A stretch of DNA of 46,851 bases from Spirogloea muscicola (lineage: Eukaryota > Streptophyta > Zygnematophyceae > Spirogloeales > Spirogloeaceae), in assembly GCA_009602725.1 (NCBI GenBank), contig WELB01000059.1:671071-717921 (forward strand), in the 5' to 3' direction. A program made the translations under genes and the position numbers. Positions within the stretch are counted from its first letter, which is position 1. Each line of letters opens with the position of its first letter. Of this stretch, positions 12,252 through 25,600 are shown piece by piece. Under the pieces are notes generated by a model. That model saw only the letters and a program-made list of their open reading frames with translations. It was not told the origin of the DNA and made no database searches.

Positions 12252-13763
12252 ATGGTGAAGCCCGGGCCGGTGCCCGTGCGGCCGATCTTCTCGACCATCA
12301 ACACGCTCGCCGGGTGAGCCGCCCTGGCCGGCCCCGAGACGGCCCTTCCACCGTTAGCCGGCCTCGTCTCATGTGCTGTAGACGGCGTCGCAGCGGCACA
12401 GACGGTCGCTAGCGCCGCTTTGATGGCCGCGCATGTGTGTTTGGCCGTCGTGAGCGGACCTTGCTGGACCTGCTCAAGCGAGGCCGACAGGAGCAGCAGC
12501 ACCTTAACCTCCTTTCTCGTTGCAATGACTGACGCTGCGCCGCTTCTCTGTGTGGCCACCCCGCACCTGCTGCTTGTGCCGTCTCACCAGGCCGATGCTC
12601 ACGCTCGTCTACCCCCTGTGAGTAGCCAGCCACACTCCCTCTTCAAAAACATTCACTGGAATCAGCCAATTCGAAGGCATCAATCTGCGCGGGCTGGGCG
12701 GACCAACTTACGTCGCCTGCAGCGCTAGAGCGCCCCGCGTGACGGTAGTCAACGACGCTGTTGCTGCAATGCAGGATTGCATCGATAAAGGCGGTGGAGA
12801 GCCCCTTCAAGGAGGACGACCAGCAGTGGCTGACATACTGGGTCATCTACTCCCTGCTGACGCTCACGGAGATGGTCCTTCAGTCCGTGCTAAGATGGTA
12901 ATTTCACTCCGGCAGGGTATCCTGCAAACTTTTACATAAATCAAATTGTGCAATTAAGCAGCAGCAATAACAAGTGCTGTGTGAAATTGAGTTGCATGGT
13001 ATGTGTGTCTCCTGTAAGAAACAGGAGAGGTCGGGCTGGCCCTGTAAGCAGCAGGTGTACTTATGAAGACGCCACAGTAGAATATATGGTTGAGATTTGT
13101 TGTCGCTTCATTGCTGGTTTAGGTATGTGGTATCTTGCACCTCGTGCAAGGAAGTTGTGCTCTTGCTGTAAGCACGGATGCATTACTGCCGATTGTCAGG
13201 AGGCATGCATCTAATTTGGCATGTTTTCTTTTTGCAGGGTTCCATTTTACTACTTCTTCAAGCTGGCTTTTGTAGCCTGGCTTGTGCTGCCGCAGACGCG
13301 TGGCGCAGCTCTCATCTACGAGCGTGTGGTGCTGAGCCACCTGACGCAGCTTGACAGCAAGAAGGTCGATGGTCCGTCCGGGCCGACGTCGCTGACCACC
13401 AGTCAACGCCGAATGCTGCAGTCCATGCGGCCTGAGACGCGCCACGCTGTTGCCAAGTACATCTCAGAGAATGGCCAGGCTGCCTTCCACACGCTACTCA
13501 CTGTGGTCAGTATCTCTGTACGTTGCACAACGTCGAATGTGAGGAATACAATTCCTTCTTTACCTTCTTGACTGATATTGGCGATACTAGCTTAAGATTG
13601 CTGCAACTTGACCACAACAGGAACTGTACAAAGATAAATAACTTCGCACATCCCTTCTAGTGTCAGCACTTTGAGCTCTTGGATTGAGTGCAGCCCTCAT
13701 TGATGAGTGCAGGCAAACAAGGAGGCTGCAAAGCGCCAGCAAGTTGGCACTGTGGAAGAGTGA
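12252..13763 (+). CDS. HVA22-like protein, TB2/DP1 (REEP) family (5 exons)
   Basis: A membrane protein that shapes or organises ER membrane in its family. Exons: 12252-12313, 12591-12617, 12775-12897, 13238-13505, 13713-13763; phases fit and give 176 residues. The family signature is clear: [58 protein letters not shown] and [12 protein letters not shown], i.e. two hydrophobic hairpin segments with the conserved WL-x-YW and LPQ-x-RGA motifs. A hydrophilic C-terminal tail of about 80 residues follows and ends GTVEE. I chose the ATG at the end of the GCC tract (GCCATGG context), which gives a short N-terminus as in plant members. Exon 2 is only 27 bases. The final exon is less certain because it has no conserved motif, but its splice site and stop fit. 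Confidence 0.9.
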
Positions 13764-14879
13764 GTGATGACAGCTTGCAACAGTCTGCACTGCACCAACT
13801 TAGATTTGTTGCTAGCACAGACCATGCCAGTTTTGCAATTGACTGGCCTTGGTATACAGTCATGGCTTTCTGCATCCAAGCATTGTAGTATTCCTGTTTA
13901 CGGCACTTTGTTTAGTGAGATGAAGACGTTCTTATACAATCTCATTAGTTGAGGTTCAAAGTTGGTCATTCTTGCAATGCGATGCTTTTGGACGCGGAAG
14001 GAATACAATTTAGAGTACCTCAATGATTGGTGCAGGGTGCAATGACTGGGCTCTCTTAGACAAAATGGGCACTGAGGAACCACGCGCTCACTGGTCATCT
14101 CAATGCAGCTCAGATCATCCACCGACATAGTTTAGGCATGTTGATAGCCAATGTTGACTGTGGTTAGCACCCCCCTTGACTTGGCTGCACATAGCACTCC
14201 CGGCATATGATTCATGTGAGTGCCTTGATGGCTTTATACTCGCCGTGCAATATATGCCACAGCACAACACCATTACTGTAAGTAGAGTTTGCACATTGAG
14301 GTCAAACTCTGCCTGTGAACATTGACATTGTGAAGTTACCATTGTCGATGTTCCTGAATACAACTTGTGGTGGGTTCGCACAAGGACCTTGATGTGCTTG
14401 GACTTGTGCCTTCTAAAAGCCTTTCAGTGGGGCAGAGTGAGTCTGTAACTGATCAGTTTATGTGGAACTAGTGGACTACCGTAAATAGGTCGCAAATGTT
14501 TGCAAGCTGTATCACGCCTATTGATGAGAAAGTGTGCTGTGCTCAAAGTACATGCTGGGCATATTCAACTGCCTGGAGATGAAAGCTCTTTTGTATTAAG
14601 GTAATGGCTGTAAGTAGGAAGTGCTCAGCACGCAAGTACGACAAGCTGGAGCGACGGGGCTTGGAAGTAGAGGCAAAGGAACGTGGTCATAAAGAATCAA
14701 CATCCAGTCGGATTGCTCAAGCAACCACGCATAAGAAACAAACGTTGCTGAATACGATAAGGCTTCCGACTGTGCCTGGACAGATCTGCGGGTCCGTGGA
14801 TTCTATTTCAAAACTCGCACCGCAGACGGCGCCCAAGGCCCTCGGGCCATCTGGGACCAGCTCGGAGCTCCCAGCTCCG
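13764..14879. other. Intergenic region, no gene seen
   Basis: A/T-richer sequence between the HVA22-like and SUN genes. Several short frames exist but show no motif and no splice logic. It presumably holds the 3' UTR of the former and the promoter of the latter. Confidence 0.5.
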
Positions 14880-14915
14880 CCGCGGCGGCTTTGGCGGCGG
14901 CTTTTGCGGCGACTT

Positions 14916-16617
<1,702 letters not shown>

Positions 16618-17800
16618 TCTGCCTGATGATCTGCCTGCCAATTATTCTAGGCCTCACAGGCTGGTTCTTAGACACTGGACACAAGCCCTCAGTAAAGCGT
16701 TAGTCTCCATCACAAGACCCAGTCATCAGCCTCTGCAATCAACTGAAAAGCTTGGCCTTGATCAGCTAAATTCATTCTCATAAGCTGAGAAGCGAAGTTT
16801 CTCAACAGCTCTTTCCATCATCGACCTCCAACTGCGCCCCAGTCTAGATTGTAAGCACTGATGTATTAGCTTAGTGTAGGATCGCAAACTGCAATTCATG
16901 CACGTAGATACCTAGACTCTGCATTGTAAGAGTCATGGTTGCTGTAAGGAGCCTGCCCTGCGCTTGCATCTTGTTTGGCAACCAGCATTGCATTGCAGCC
17001 CATGTTTGTGCTGCACATGGATTCTATGAATTGTTACCTCAGTATAATTGTGTTTCTCCAGGGTGCGATATGTTGCAAGTCCGTGGATCCTGTGTTCTGC
17101 AATCTAGGGACTATTATTGCCGTAATGCGACCCAGGTTGAGCATAATCTTATGTACTCGGTCTGGCAATTTAGCTGGTTACTGAGTGTCTAGAACTTGTA
17201 TTGCGACCCATGAGTATGTGTCAAAGGTCATGCAAGTTCGAGTAATTAGTCCGGCGTAGCGCAGGTGCTTGACAACTTGCAGTGGGCCATGATGTGTTCC
17301 TTTCGTGGGTACTGCCAAGTTCCGTTTCTGTGATGGCGCTTGGCAGTGGCGAAGTACACAAGTGAACGCCTTTTAGGGGGAACGGGTAATAGTATCGCAG
17401 TGGTATGCAAGACCATCATCCTCACGGACTTACAGCCCATTGTCGCTTGCTACGCCCAGTAAGGCAACGCCATGCTTGCCAGCACTGAGCTGTGCTCCAG
17501 ACTCAAATGGCTGGATGGACTATGTCAACGGCGGTGTGCAAGGACAAGGAGGCCCCTAGCCTTTCCGATCCTGGAGCAGCAAGAGGCTCTGTGGACCTTC
17601 TCCATTACACTTTCGGCTGGCCTTTTGCAGCAAGAACTAAGCTCACCCAAAGCGGGCGAGCAGATAACGCCAGCCCGTGAAGCTTGGACAAGGTCCGGAA
17701 GGGGCTGGAAAGCGCTGAAACCTTGGCGATAGTCAGAGGCTGCCGCTAGAGCTCCCCTCTTCTCTATGGGCGAGCCCTTCCTTCTTTAGCAGCACCTCAG
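16618..17800. other. Intergenic region, no gene seen
   Basis: No recognisable coding exon. Near 17605-17635 there is a degraded family C block (CGGCTGGCCTTTTGCAGC), and 17680-17720 resembles the AAGGTCCG segments of the 35.9-kb and 45.3-kb repeats. Confidence 0.5.
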
Positions 17801-17939
17801 TCGCAGCGTGCTTCAGCGCTTTACTTACTTCTCTTTACTGGCCCCTTCGGACTTTGTTCATTCGTGTTATCTGGATCACAGCCATCGCCGCCTACTGGAA
17901 ACGCCTCTCTCTCTTCTCTCTCGCAGCCATCACCCCTGT

Positions 17940-18113
17940 CAACACACGTTCTGCTCCTCCGCAGGACTGCGGCCATTTGGCCAGCCAGCCACACCGGACA
18001 GACCAGGCATGGCAGACGAGGAGCCGCTCGCTGCGGGCTCTGGCTTTCGTCAGGGTGATAGCTTCCCGGCAGCTAGTTTGTCGGATCTGAGGCTCCTCAC
18101 TCGTACGTACTGA
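17940..18113 (+). pseudogene. LINE-like C-terminal fragment
   Basis: The frame ending at 18111-18113 reads EPLAAGSGFRQGDSF and SLSDLRLLTRTY-stop, matching GRALAAASG and SDFLLLTRGY-stop of the copy at 37200-37469. Upstream homology is only visible after frame changes. No start or upstream domain is present. Confidence 0.5.
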
Positions 18114-18201
18114 GCGATCTATCCTCCCCCTGTTTTACCATAGCATCCTCAGGCCCCTTTGTAGCTGCTCACCGCTCTTAGGCCCCTCTGAACCTTTGTG
18201 A

Positions 18202-18396
18202 ATTCTTTTTGGGCTGGCTTTTCGCAGCCCTTGACCCCATTGGGAGTGCCACTTCTCTCTCCGTGGGGAAAAGCTTGGACCCGGGAAAGCGTTGTAGTTA
18301 CTCGGCTTCGAATCGTGTACGTGAGATCGAAAGAAAGAGAAGAAGTGGCACTCCCAATGGGGGCAAGGGCTGCGAAAAGCCAGCCCAAAAAGAAAG
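18202..18396. repeat. Foldback of two family C copies
   Basis: 18202-18262 and 18338-18396 are inverted copies of the block TTTTTGGGCTGGCTTTTCGC through GGGAGTGCCACTTCT, with a loop of about 75 bases. A family A copy follows directly (18391-18464, inverted). Confidence 0.85.
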
Positions 18397-18464
18397 AGAG
18401 AGAAGGCGCGCGGGGCGCATGAAATGAAAAGGAGGCCAATTCAAGCCAGTACATTGTCCAGGCG
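18391..18464 (-). repeat. Repeat family A, inverted copy
   Basis: Reverse complement of the family A block, slightly diverged (TACTGGCTTGAATTGGCCTC on the minus strand). It adjoins the family C foldback. Confidence 0.8.
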
Positions 18465-18559
18465 AAGGCTACTGCAGACTAAACAAGGCTAAATACACCT
18501 AAAGTAAGGACAAGAAAGAAAGAGATAAGACTGGAAACTGTGATAGGTCTTCAATACCC

Positions 18560-18738
18560 ATTCCCTACCTTCGCCGCCGCCGCAACCGCCGCCGCCGCCG
18601 CCGCCGCCGCCGCCTCCTCAGCCGCCGTTAAGTGCGCAGGCGGGGAGCTGGAGACAAGCTCGGCGTAGGCAGCTAGACCGCCCTGTGGTGCAGCGTCTGG
18701 ACCTCGCATTCGGAGGGTGCTGGAGCCGCCGCCGCTGC

Positions 18739-18769
<31 letters not shown>

Positions 18770-19692
18770 ACAGGATGCGGAGAGCCCGACAGGTGGCAGG
18801 CGAGGGGGCAGATGGGGACAAAAAGGGGGGGGGCCCGCTTGAAGTGGACGGCCCGCACCAGCGCGCCACGTGCCCCCTCCCGTTGGCCCCGAGGTGACGC
18901 CACCACTCACGTCACCGTCTCACTTAACCCCCCAGCCTGGTGACCACCACCTTCACGAGCACCTTGCCAGCCCCTCTTCTCTATGGGCGAGCTCTTCTCC
19001 CCGAGCGCCCGACGCCCCATCCGAAGGCTGGGCATGCAGCAGCGAACAAGAAGTTTCACGAGCTAACCCCGTGTTTCACCCGACAACCAGACCGCCGCCG
19101 CCGCCGATGCCGCCACCGCCGCCGCCGCCTTCTGCGGTGCAGCCTTCGGCCTCTTCATGGCGTCAGTGTTGCCGCTTGCACGAGTCCAGCAACGAAGTAC
19201 GAACTGGGCGTTCAGTGGGCGGCACTGGACCTGAGTAGCGGTCGTGGAGAGGGACAGCAGACTCTGGACAACTGACGGCCTGCGCTGCTGCGCTTCCTTG
19301 GCCCACAATCTCGGAGCAATATACATGGAAGAAGACTAGATCANGATGGAGGGAGGCAGGGAGGGAGGTGTGTGGGTATCTCTGTATGTACATATGTCTG
19401 GGGGGTGAAGAAGGGAGGGGGAGGGGAGGCGCAGGCTTAAGGAGGAGGGAAAACGAGAGGTCCCTGTACCGCCCCTGCCCTAGTCAGCTTGAAGCGATAC
19501 GCAGACACGACCTGCCCGAGCAATGTTGACCATCAATGATCTGGTCAAACCATTGCTAATGTCAATTAGACACACTGATGTGGCACTTCAAGTCAAGACC
19601 TGAATTTGCTATTAATCACAAGTAGGGGTTAGGAATTACAATGCAGGCATGCTACTAAGGTGAATGGAGAATATTCTGGTCTTGGCTCGCAG
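18560..19692. other. Region with three GCC-triplet tracts, no gene resolved
   Basis: GCC/CCG tracts at 18568-18612, 18720-18771 and 19088-19128 resemble the tracts that precede start codons elsewhere in this window, and the last is followed by an ATG at 19160. No conserved protein follows any of them. A single N is at 19344, in a purine-rich stretch. Confidence 0.5.
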
Positions 19693-20058
19693 GTTTGGGA
19701 CCTGGGCGGGCAGGAGCGCTTGCGGCCGTCGTGGGCGACGTACTATCGGGGCACGCACGCCGTCGTGCTAGTCGTGGACAGCACTGACCGCGGCCGCGTG
19801 GCGATCACCAAGGACGAGCTCGGGCGGCTGCTGGCACACGACGACCTCGCATCTGCCGTCGTGCTCGTCTTTGCCAACAAGCAGGACCTCAAGGATGCCA
19901 TGACGCCTGCAGAGCTGTCGGACGCGCTCTCGTTGCACACCATCAAGCGTCACGACTGGCACATCCAGCCTTGCTGCGCACTCACCGGCGAGGGCCTCTA
20001 TGACGGCCTCGGCTGGATTGCGCAGCACGTTGCTGGCAGCTCCAAGGCCGCCGCCTGA
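19693..20058 (+). CDS. ARL5-like small GTPase, C-terminal part
   Basis: ADP-ribosylation-factor-like GTPase; ARL5 members act at the trans-Golgi in vesicle tethering. The exon starts after GCTCGCAG and encodes 121 residues plus [23 protein letters not shown] (DxGGQ, the G3 box and switch II), [36 protein letters not shown] (NKQD, the G4 box), [20 protein letters not shown] (G5 box, CALTGEGL). The [13 protein letters not shown] string fits ARL5 better than ARF1 or ARL8. The first half, with the P-loop GLDNAGKT and switch I, is not found between here and the SUN gene, although there is no gap. So it is either an orphan 3' half or the first exons lie beyond an unusually long intron. Confidence 0.85.
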   Translation, partial: VWDLGGQERLRPSWATYYRGTHAVVLVVDSTDRGRVAITKDELGRLLAHDDLASAVVLVFANKQDLKDAMTPAELSDALSLHTIKRHDWHIQPCCALTGEGLYDGLGWIAQHVAGSSKAAA

Positions 20059-20736
20059 CAACCCCCTTGGCTGCTGCTGCTTCCTTCCCTCTGCCGTTGA
20101 TCTCGCAGAAGGCCTGTCGCCTATTGGCGCATGTAGGTGTAGTCAAGGCGCGGGTCAGCAAGCTTCGCTCTGCGGCAACTCAGTGCTCTTTCAGCCTGCG
20201 CTCCAGGGAGGTTGCTGCAGGACCCCTCCATCCTCTCAATAGGCTGCACAGGTGCTCATTACACAGGAGCCAGCAGTCTCGACCGTGAATAGATGATGCA
20301 GAGCAGGAGTCGACACTCCGGCTCGCTTTCCATCTTCACCTCCCTTGTCCTCCTTGCGTCCTCCCACCTCCTGCCTGCCCTCCCTTCCTCGTCCTCTTGC
20401 TCAATACATGACTCACCTTCCTCCCTTCCCCGCTTTCCTCCTTCTCTCTCTTGTCATAGCTCCTGTTTCTAGGTTTCGGCCATTGGACTCGTCTCGCTCT
20501 CTTCTAACTCTCTCTCACACCCTCATCCTCTTCCTTTCTCTGGCACTCTCCTGGCTCCCTTCCCTTAAACCCTGCTGCCGCTCCTGCCTATCCCCCCCTC
20601 CCCCCTCTCTCCAGTCCCTCCCTCTTTTTCTTACTTCCTGTCACCTCCTCCTCCGCCAATTCATTCCTAGCTCGCTTGAACATGATCTTTGCTCGTGCAT
20701 CATTCCAGTAGCTGCAAGCCAGCTGCTCACATCTAC

Positions 20737-20776
20737 TGGTACTTGAGGTACCAATATTGGTACTTGAGGTACCAAT
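20737..20776 (+). repeat. Tandem copies of a palindromic 19-mer
   Basis: TGGTACTTGAGGTACCAAT occurs twice, 21 bases apart. Each copy is itself an inverted repeat (TGGTAC, TTGAG, GTACCA). Confidence 0.85.
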
Positions 20777-22124
20777 GTTAGAAGCTGCCACACTGTGAAT
20801 GCCATGCTATTAAGCTGCTCGCAGAAGACTTGGTTCTCGCCAGATCAATGGGTCTGTGAAACTTTCACTGCACTTAGCTATGTCACGAGTTGTGCAGAAC
20901 CAGGGCAGTCTTCCTCCCATTAGCTCAGGTTGGGAGTTAAGCTCCTTGCTCAAAAGCCTGGGGGAAATTGGCCTTCGCTTGAAGAGGACCGGCCCGACAG
21001 TGAGTCCAGAGTTGATTTCTTATCTTCCTGCAGTGCAAAGTGACTCAAAGATGCCTTTCAAGATGCCTTTAAAATTATAATCAAAGATGCCTGCTTCGGA
21101 ACAATGTATTTATATCTCTTGATTGTGGATTGGATGCAATTCTTGGCAAAGTTCACCTTACTGGGGTGTGATCAGAGTTCTAGAGTCCTGTACTATGCCT
21201 TGTAGAGGCGACCTTGACATATGCTGTGTGCAGCAAGAGTATACCCATTAAGACTGTGCCTCAACACCACATAGAGCCATCAACCTCCTCAAGACTTGCT
21301 CCTAGCATATATATAACAGCGAGACTTTGGCAAAATTGCACTTTGTCTTACAGAGTGGTCGAGACTCTTTGACTGTTGGAAGGGCTGCTGCCCAAGAGGG
21401 GGGCTGAGGCGCGAAAGCCGCAGTGCTTGACGTACTGCCCACTGACTACGCCACTGGCCTCGTGCCGCAGCATCCGAGCAGCCGGCTCGCAAACAGCGGC
21501 CTGCTGTTCAGGGCTTCTGCTCACGTAGGGAAGAGTAATCAAGTCCGCATCTTGAAACGAAGGTGCACAGTACGTCTGGCATCCCCAAAAGCACATTTAT
21601 GGATGCAGGTAGTGGGAGATCAAGCTGCTGGCAGCCAGACCTTGATCCCTCGGGGTTTAGTGGGCGGGGGGTTTGGCGTAATTAGAGCAGGTCAATCTGC
21701 CAGTATGAGTTCACTGTTAGACCACTAATGGGTCCCGACCGCGGCCAGGTGTGGGCTGCGCCAACGAGGGTTTTGAGCAGCCCGCGTGGGCCGTATATCA
21801 TGTACATCTACGGGGTTTAAGCTGCCCAGATGGGCAGCATAAGAGGAGTGCGTTTAAGTAATAGAAGTGACTTAGCGCCCCAAACCCCCCCGCCTGGCGT
21901 GGGGAGCACGGCTGCAGGGCCCGCCACCCCCCATGCATGCACGTGCACCCCACCTCTTCCCCCCTCCTCCCTCCCTCCTCCCTCCCTCCTCCCTCCCTCC
22001 TCTCCCCCCCCGCCCCCTCCCCTCTTTTATTTCATCAGCAGCAGCCCCGCAACTCCCGAAGTCCCCTCACGTCTTCCCCCGTCCCTCTCACCCCCACTTC
22101 CGTGTTCGTTCGAGGAAAGCCGCT

Positions 22125-22129
<5 letters not shown>

Positions 22130-22172
<43 letters not shown>
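22130..22172 (+). repeat. (CT)n microsatellite
   Basis: About 21 CT units, ending at an ambiguous base at 22173. It lies about 430 bases upstream of the methionine synthase start codon. Confidence 0.95.
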
Positions 22173-22546
22173 NGTGCAAAGTGGGGGGAGGTGTGAGGAC
22201 CAAGTCAAGCGGTGGGGACAGCGACTGCTGCCATGCTCTTCTTCGGATTCGATCCTTGCACCTCTCAAATGCTGCTTCCCTCTCTTACCCACCGTCCCCG
22301 GCAGCTGTCGCAGCAACATGACCAAGGACTCGAGCAGCCAAAGGAGGAACGGGGAAGGATACGCGGATGTCAAGATTTGGAGTCTAGGGTTCAAAACTGG
22401 CGTTTGACAGATCGGGGTTCGAGGCTTGGGCGAGGAGCAGGTTGGCGGGGCTCGGGGCTCGGCGCTGACAGCGGCGTGGCCTTGTAGTAGACGGCGTGCG
22501 GCCCGAAAGCGAGCGCCGCGCAACTGAGGAAGTGGAGGAGCGTCAT

Positions 22547-22556
22547 CGCCGCCGCC

Positions 22557-22599
<43 letters not shown>
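22547..22599 (+). repeat. (GCC)n tract directly before the methionine synthase start
   Basis: About 50 bases of CCG/GCC triplets end in GCCATGG at 22597-22603. The tract lies in the presumed 5' UTR. Confidence 0.9.
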
Positions 22600-22600
<1 letters not shown>

Positions 22601-25600
22601 TGGCTCACATCGTCGGGTATCCGCGCATCGGCGCCAAGCGCGAGCTCAAGGTGGCGCAGGAGGCGTACTGGGAGGGCAAGCTCGGCGCGGGGCAGCTGGA
22701 GGACGCCGGCCGTTCGCTGCGCCTGCTCGCCTGGCGGCAGATGGCGGCCGCCGGCGTCGACTACATCCCCAGCAACACCTTCTCGCTCTACGACCAGGTT
22801 TAACGAAAGCTTAAGTAACATCTTCTTCTATAAAGGTAGAAGTAGATTGATTCGTAAGTTGCTTATCGATAAGATCGATCAGGACTATAGATACTTTCCA
22901 AAATAGAAGAAGGTTCTTGATGCGACCTCTATGGCAGCTGCATGATCATCCAAGTATATGCATTGAAATCGTTCTAATGACCAGTCTTTGGCTCACCGTC
23001 TTTGGCCAGGTTCTGGACACGAGCGTGATGCTGGGAGCCGTGCCGCCCCGCTTCGGCTGGCAAGGCGGCGCCGTGGGCCTGGACCTCTACTTTGCCATGG
23101 CCCGTGGGACGGCCGGCCAGCCGGCCATGGAGATGACCAAGTGGTTCGACACCAACTACCACTACATTGTGCCCGAGCTGGCCGCCCGCCAGAGCTTCCG
23201 TCTCTCCTCCACCAAAGCCGTCGACGAGTACAAGGAAGCCAAAGCGGTACAGTCCAGTCCGCTTGCCTCCCCCTGAGAGTCTGTTGTTGTAATGTTGTTG
23301 TTGTAATGGATAATATCAGCTGCAGATCCCTTGCAACAGCCGCAAAGGAGAGTTGGTATAAAGCTCCACACTTGTTCGCACCACTAACAGCTTTGCAGTC
23401 TGCAGTATGATGAGAACGGCCTTACGAAGTAGTGATGGTTGTGGGCATGAGTTATGCAGGCTGGCATTGAGACGGTGCCGGTGCTCATTGGGCCCATCAC
23501 TTACTTACTTGTCAGCAAGCCGGCGAGGGGGACTGATGCATCATTTGACAAGCTCTTTCTTCTCCAGTCCGTCCTTCCCATCTACAGGTAAAGTGAGTTC
23601 AGAACTCAGTAAGTGCTGTACAAGCTTAGAGGTCGCTACCATCCACTGTCGATCTCCACTAATGGAAACAATTTCAGCAACAGTGTACCTAGCACCTCCT
23701 GCAGGGAGGTCCTGCTGTCACTAGCAGCCGCGGGAGCAAAGTGGGTGCAACTGGACGAGCCTGGGCTGGTCCTCGACCTCGACGCACCAACTCTGGAGGC
23801 CTATCGCACCGCATACGCAACTCTTGGAGAAGTAATGGCAATGTCCTCAACGAAGTTGCTCCTGCAGACTTACTTCTCAGATATTCCCGAGGAAACTTAC
23901 AGGTAATGTGTGATGTAACTTGGTAAGCATTCCTTTCATACCCAGATCTGGCAAAGGTACTCTGCTTACTTAAGGTACTTTGATCAGCAAAAATCTTTGA
24001 CAAAGTTGACTGCTGGCCTTGACGGCTTGAAGAGCCCTGGCAAAGATTCCTAACACAAGTGAGGATGTCTAACTGCAGGTTGATCACAAGTCTGGAGGGC
24101 GTTGCAGGCATCGGCTTGGACCTGGTCCGGGGCAAGAGGACACTGGACCTTGTACACAGCATTGGGCTGCCGGCTGACAAGCTGCTGTTTGCCGGCATTG
24201 TTGACGGTCGCAATGTGTGGGCCAATGACCTGCAGCTATCTTTGCAAAGTCTGGAAGGCCTTCGGGCGAAGCTCGGTAGAGGTACTTGTTAACTCCTCCC
24301 TGGATCCAATTTCTGAGATAATTCGCCCATGATTATCATAAGTGATCTCTTATCTCTTAATGATCTCTTATCATCATGAATCATTATGCTTCATCGACTT
24401 TGGAGGTGCAACTTACAGACAAAAATATTTCAGTGGATTAAGTCCCACAATCTCTTCTAGCCAATGCTTTCATGAAATTGCTTTCCATGGGAGCTCAGTA
24501 CCTCATTCTGTTGTCCTGCAGGCCGGGTTGTTGTCTCTACATCATCGTCGCTTCAGCACACAGCTGTGGACCTGGACTCTGAGGTGCACATGGACGACGA
24601 GTTGCGCTCTTGGATGGCATTCGCCAAGCAGAAAGTCCTTGAGACGGTGGCACTGTCGCGTGCACTGAACGGCCAGCGAGACGAGGTATGGCCTCCTTGG
24701 GCTACTGCCTCAGAATGGGTCAAGGCATGAACGATTTATGAAAGACATATACATTTTATGTAACTTTTTCCTGCAACTTTGACTAGCATATCTACAACGC
24801 AGTCTCACCTGCTGGAGGTCTGCAACCCGTAGCTAATGGGGCTGCTAATTGGGGTCAGTTTATGAGAAAATTGCATCATCTCTTGACTTGGCGTGCTTTT
24901 ACACAGGCTTTCTTCTCCTCCAACTCAAAGTCAATGGCGTCCAGAAAGTCGTCCACAGTGGTCACACGGCCACAAGTACAGGAGGCTGTGGCCAAGCTGC
25001 GCACTGCTGATCACTACCGCAAGACAACCGTGGCTGCTCGGCTTGCAGCACAGCAACAGGCTCTCAAGCTCCCGCCTTTGCCAACCACCACCATTGGCTC
25101 GTTCCCACAAACGCCTGAGATCCGTCGAATTCGTCGGGACTTCAAGATGCACAAGTCCGTGCCGTGCATCCAAGAGCCTCTGTGGATCTGAATCATTGCA
25201 ATTTTGACTAATCTGTCTGTATTGCCTCTGGAATCGAAGTAGCACAGTATGCGTGCTGACTCAACCATTCTCATTGCTATATTAGTCAGGAAATGCAACT
25301 TTGTGGCTACTTCTGCCGTAGGGTTAATGGGTGTACATCAGCATGGAGATTGACCAATATTAAGCTTGTGGCTCAGGCTGACAGAAGAACAGTACACTAC
25401 TGCAATCAAGGAAGAGATTGCACGCGTGGTGAGGCTTCAAGTCGACCTCGACATTGACGTTTTGGTGCATGGCGAACCTGAGGTGTGTATATTTGGTAGC
25501 ACGCACGGCATATGTAATCTGCATGAAAGAGCATTGCCATCTTTAGAAGGCAGTATAATGTGATGATTTGATGCAAGCGAGGTAATTTTACTGGCCTGGA

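Larger units (their letters stand above)
20059..22544. other. Non-coding region with C/T-rich stretch and microsatellites
   Basis: 20340-20650 is strongly pyrimidine-rich on the + strand, like introns elsewhere in the window, but I find no flanking exons. 21955-22010 holds repeated CCCTCCTCCCTC units. 22130-22172 is a CT dinucleotide run ending at an N (22173). No gene is recognised. Confidence 0.5.

Noticed and set aside
22035-22601. A 188-codon minus-strand frame upstream of metE
   Set aside because: It translates the CT microsatellite and the GCC tract (poly Arg-Glu and poly-Ala).
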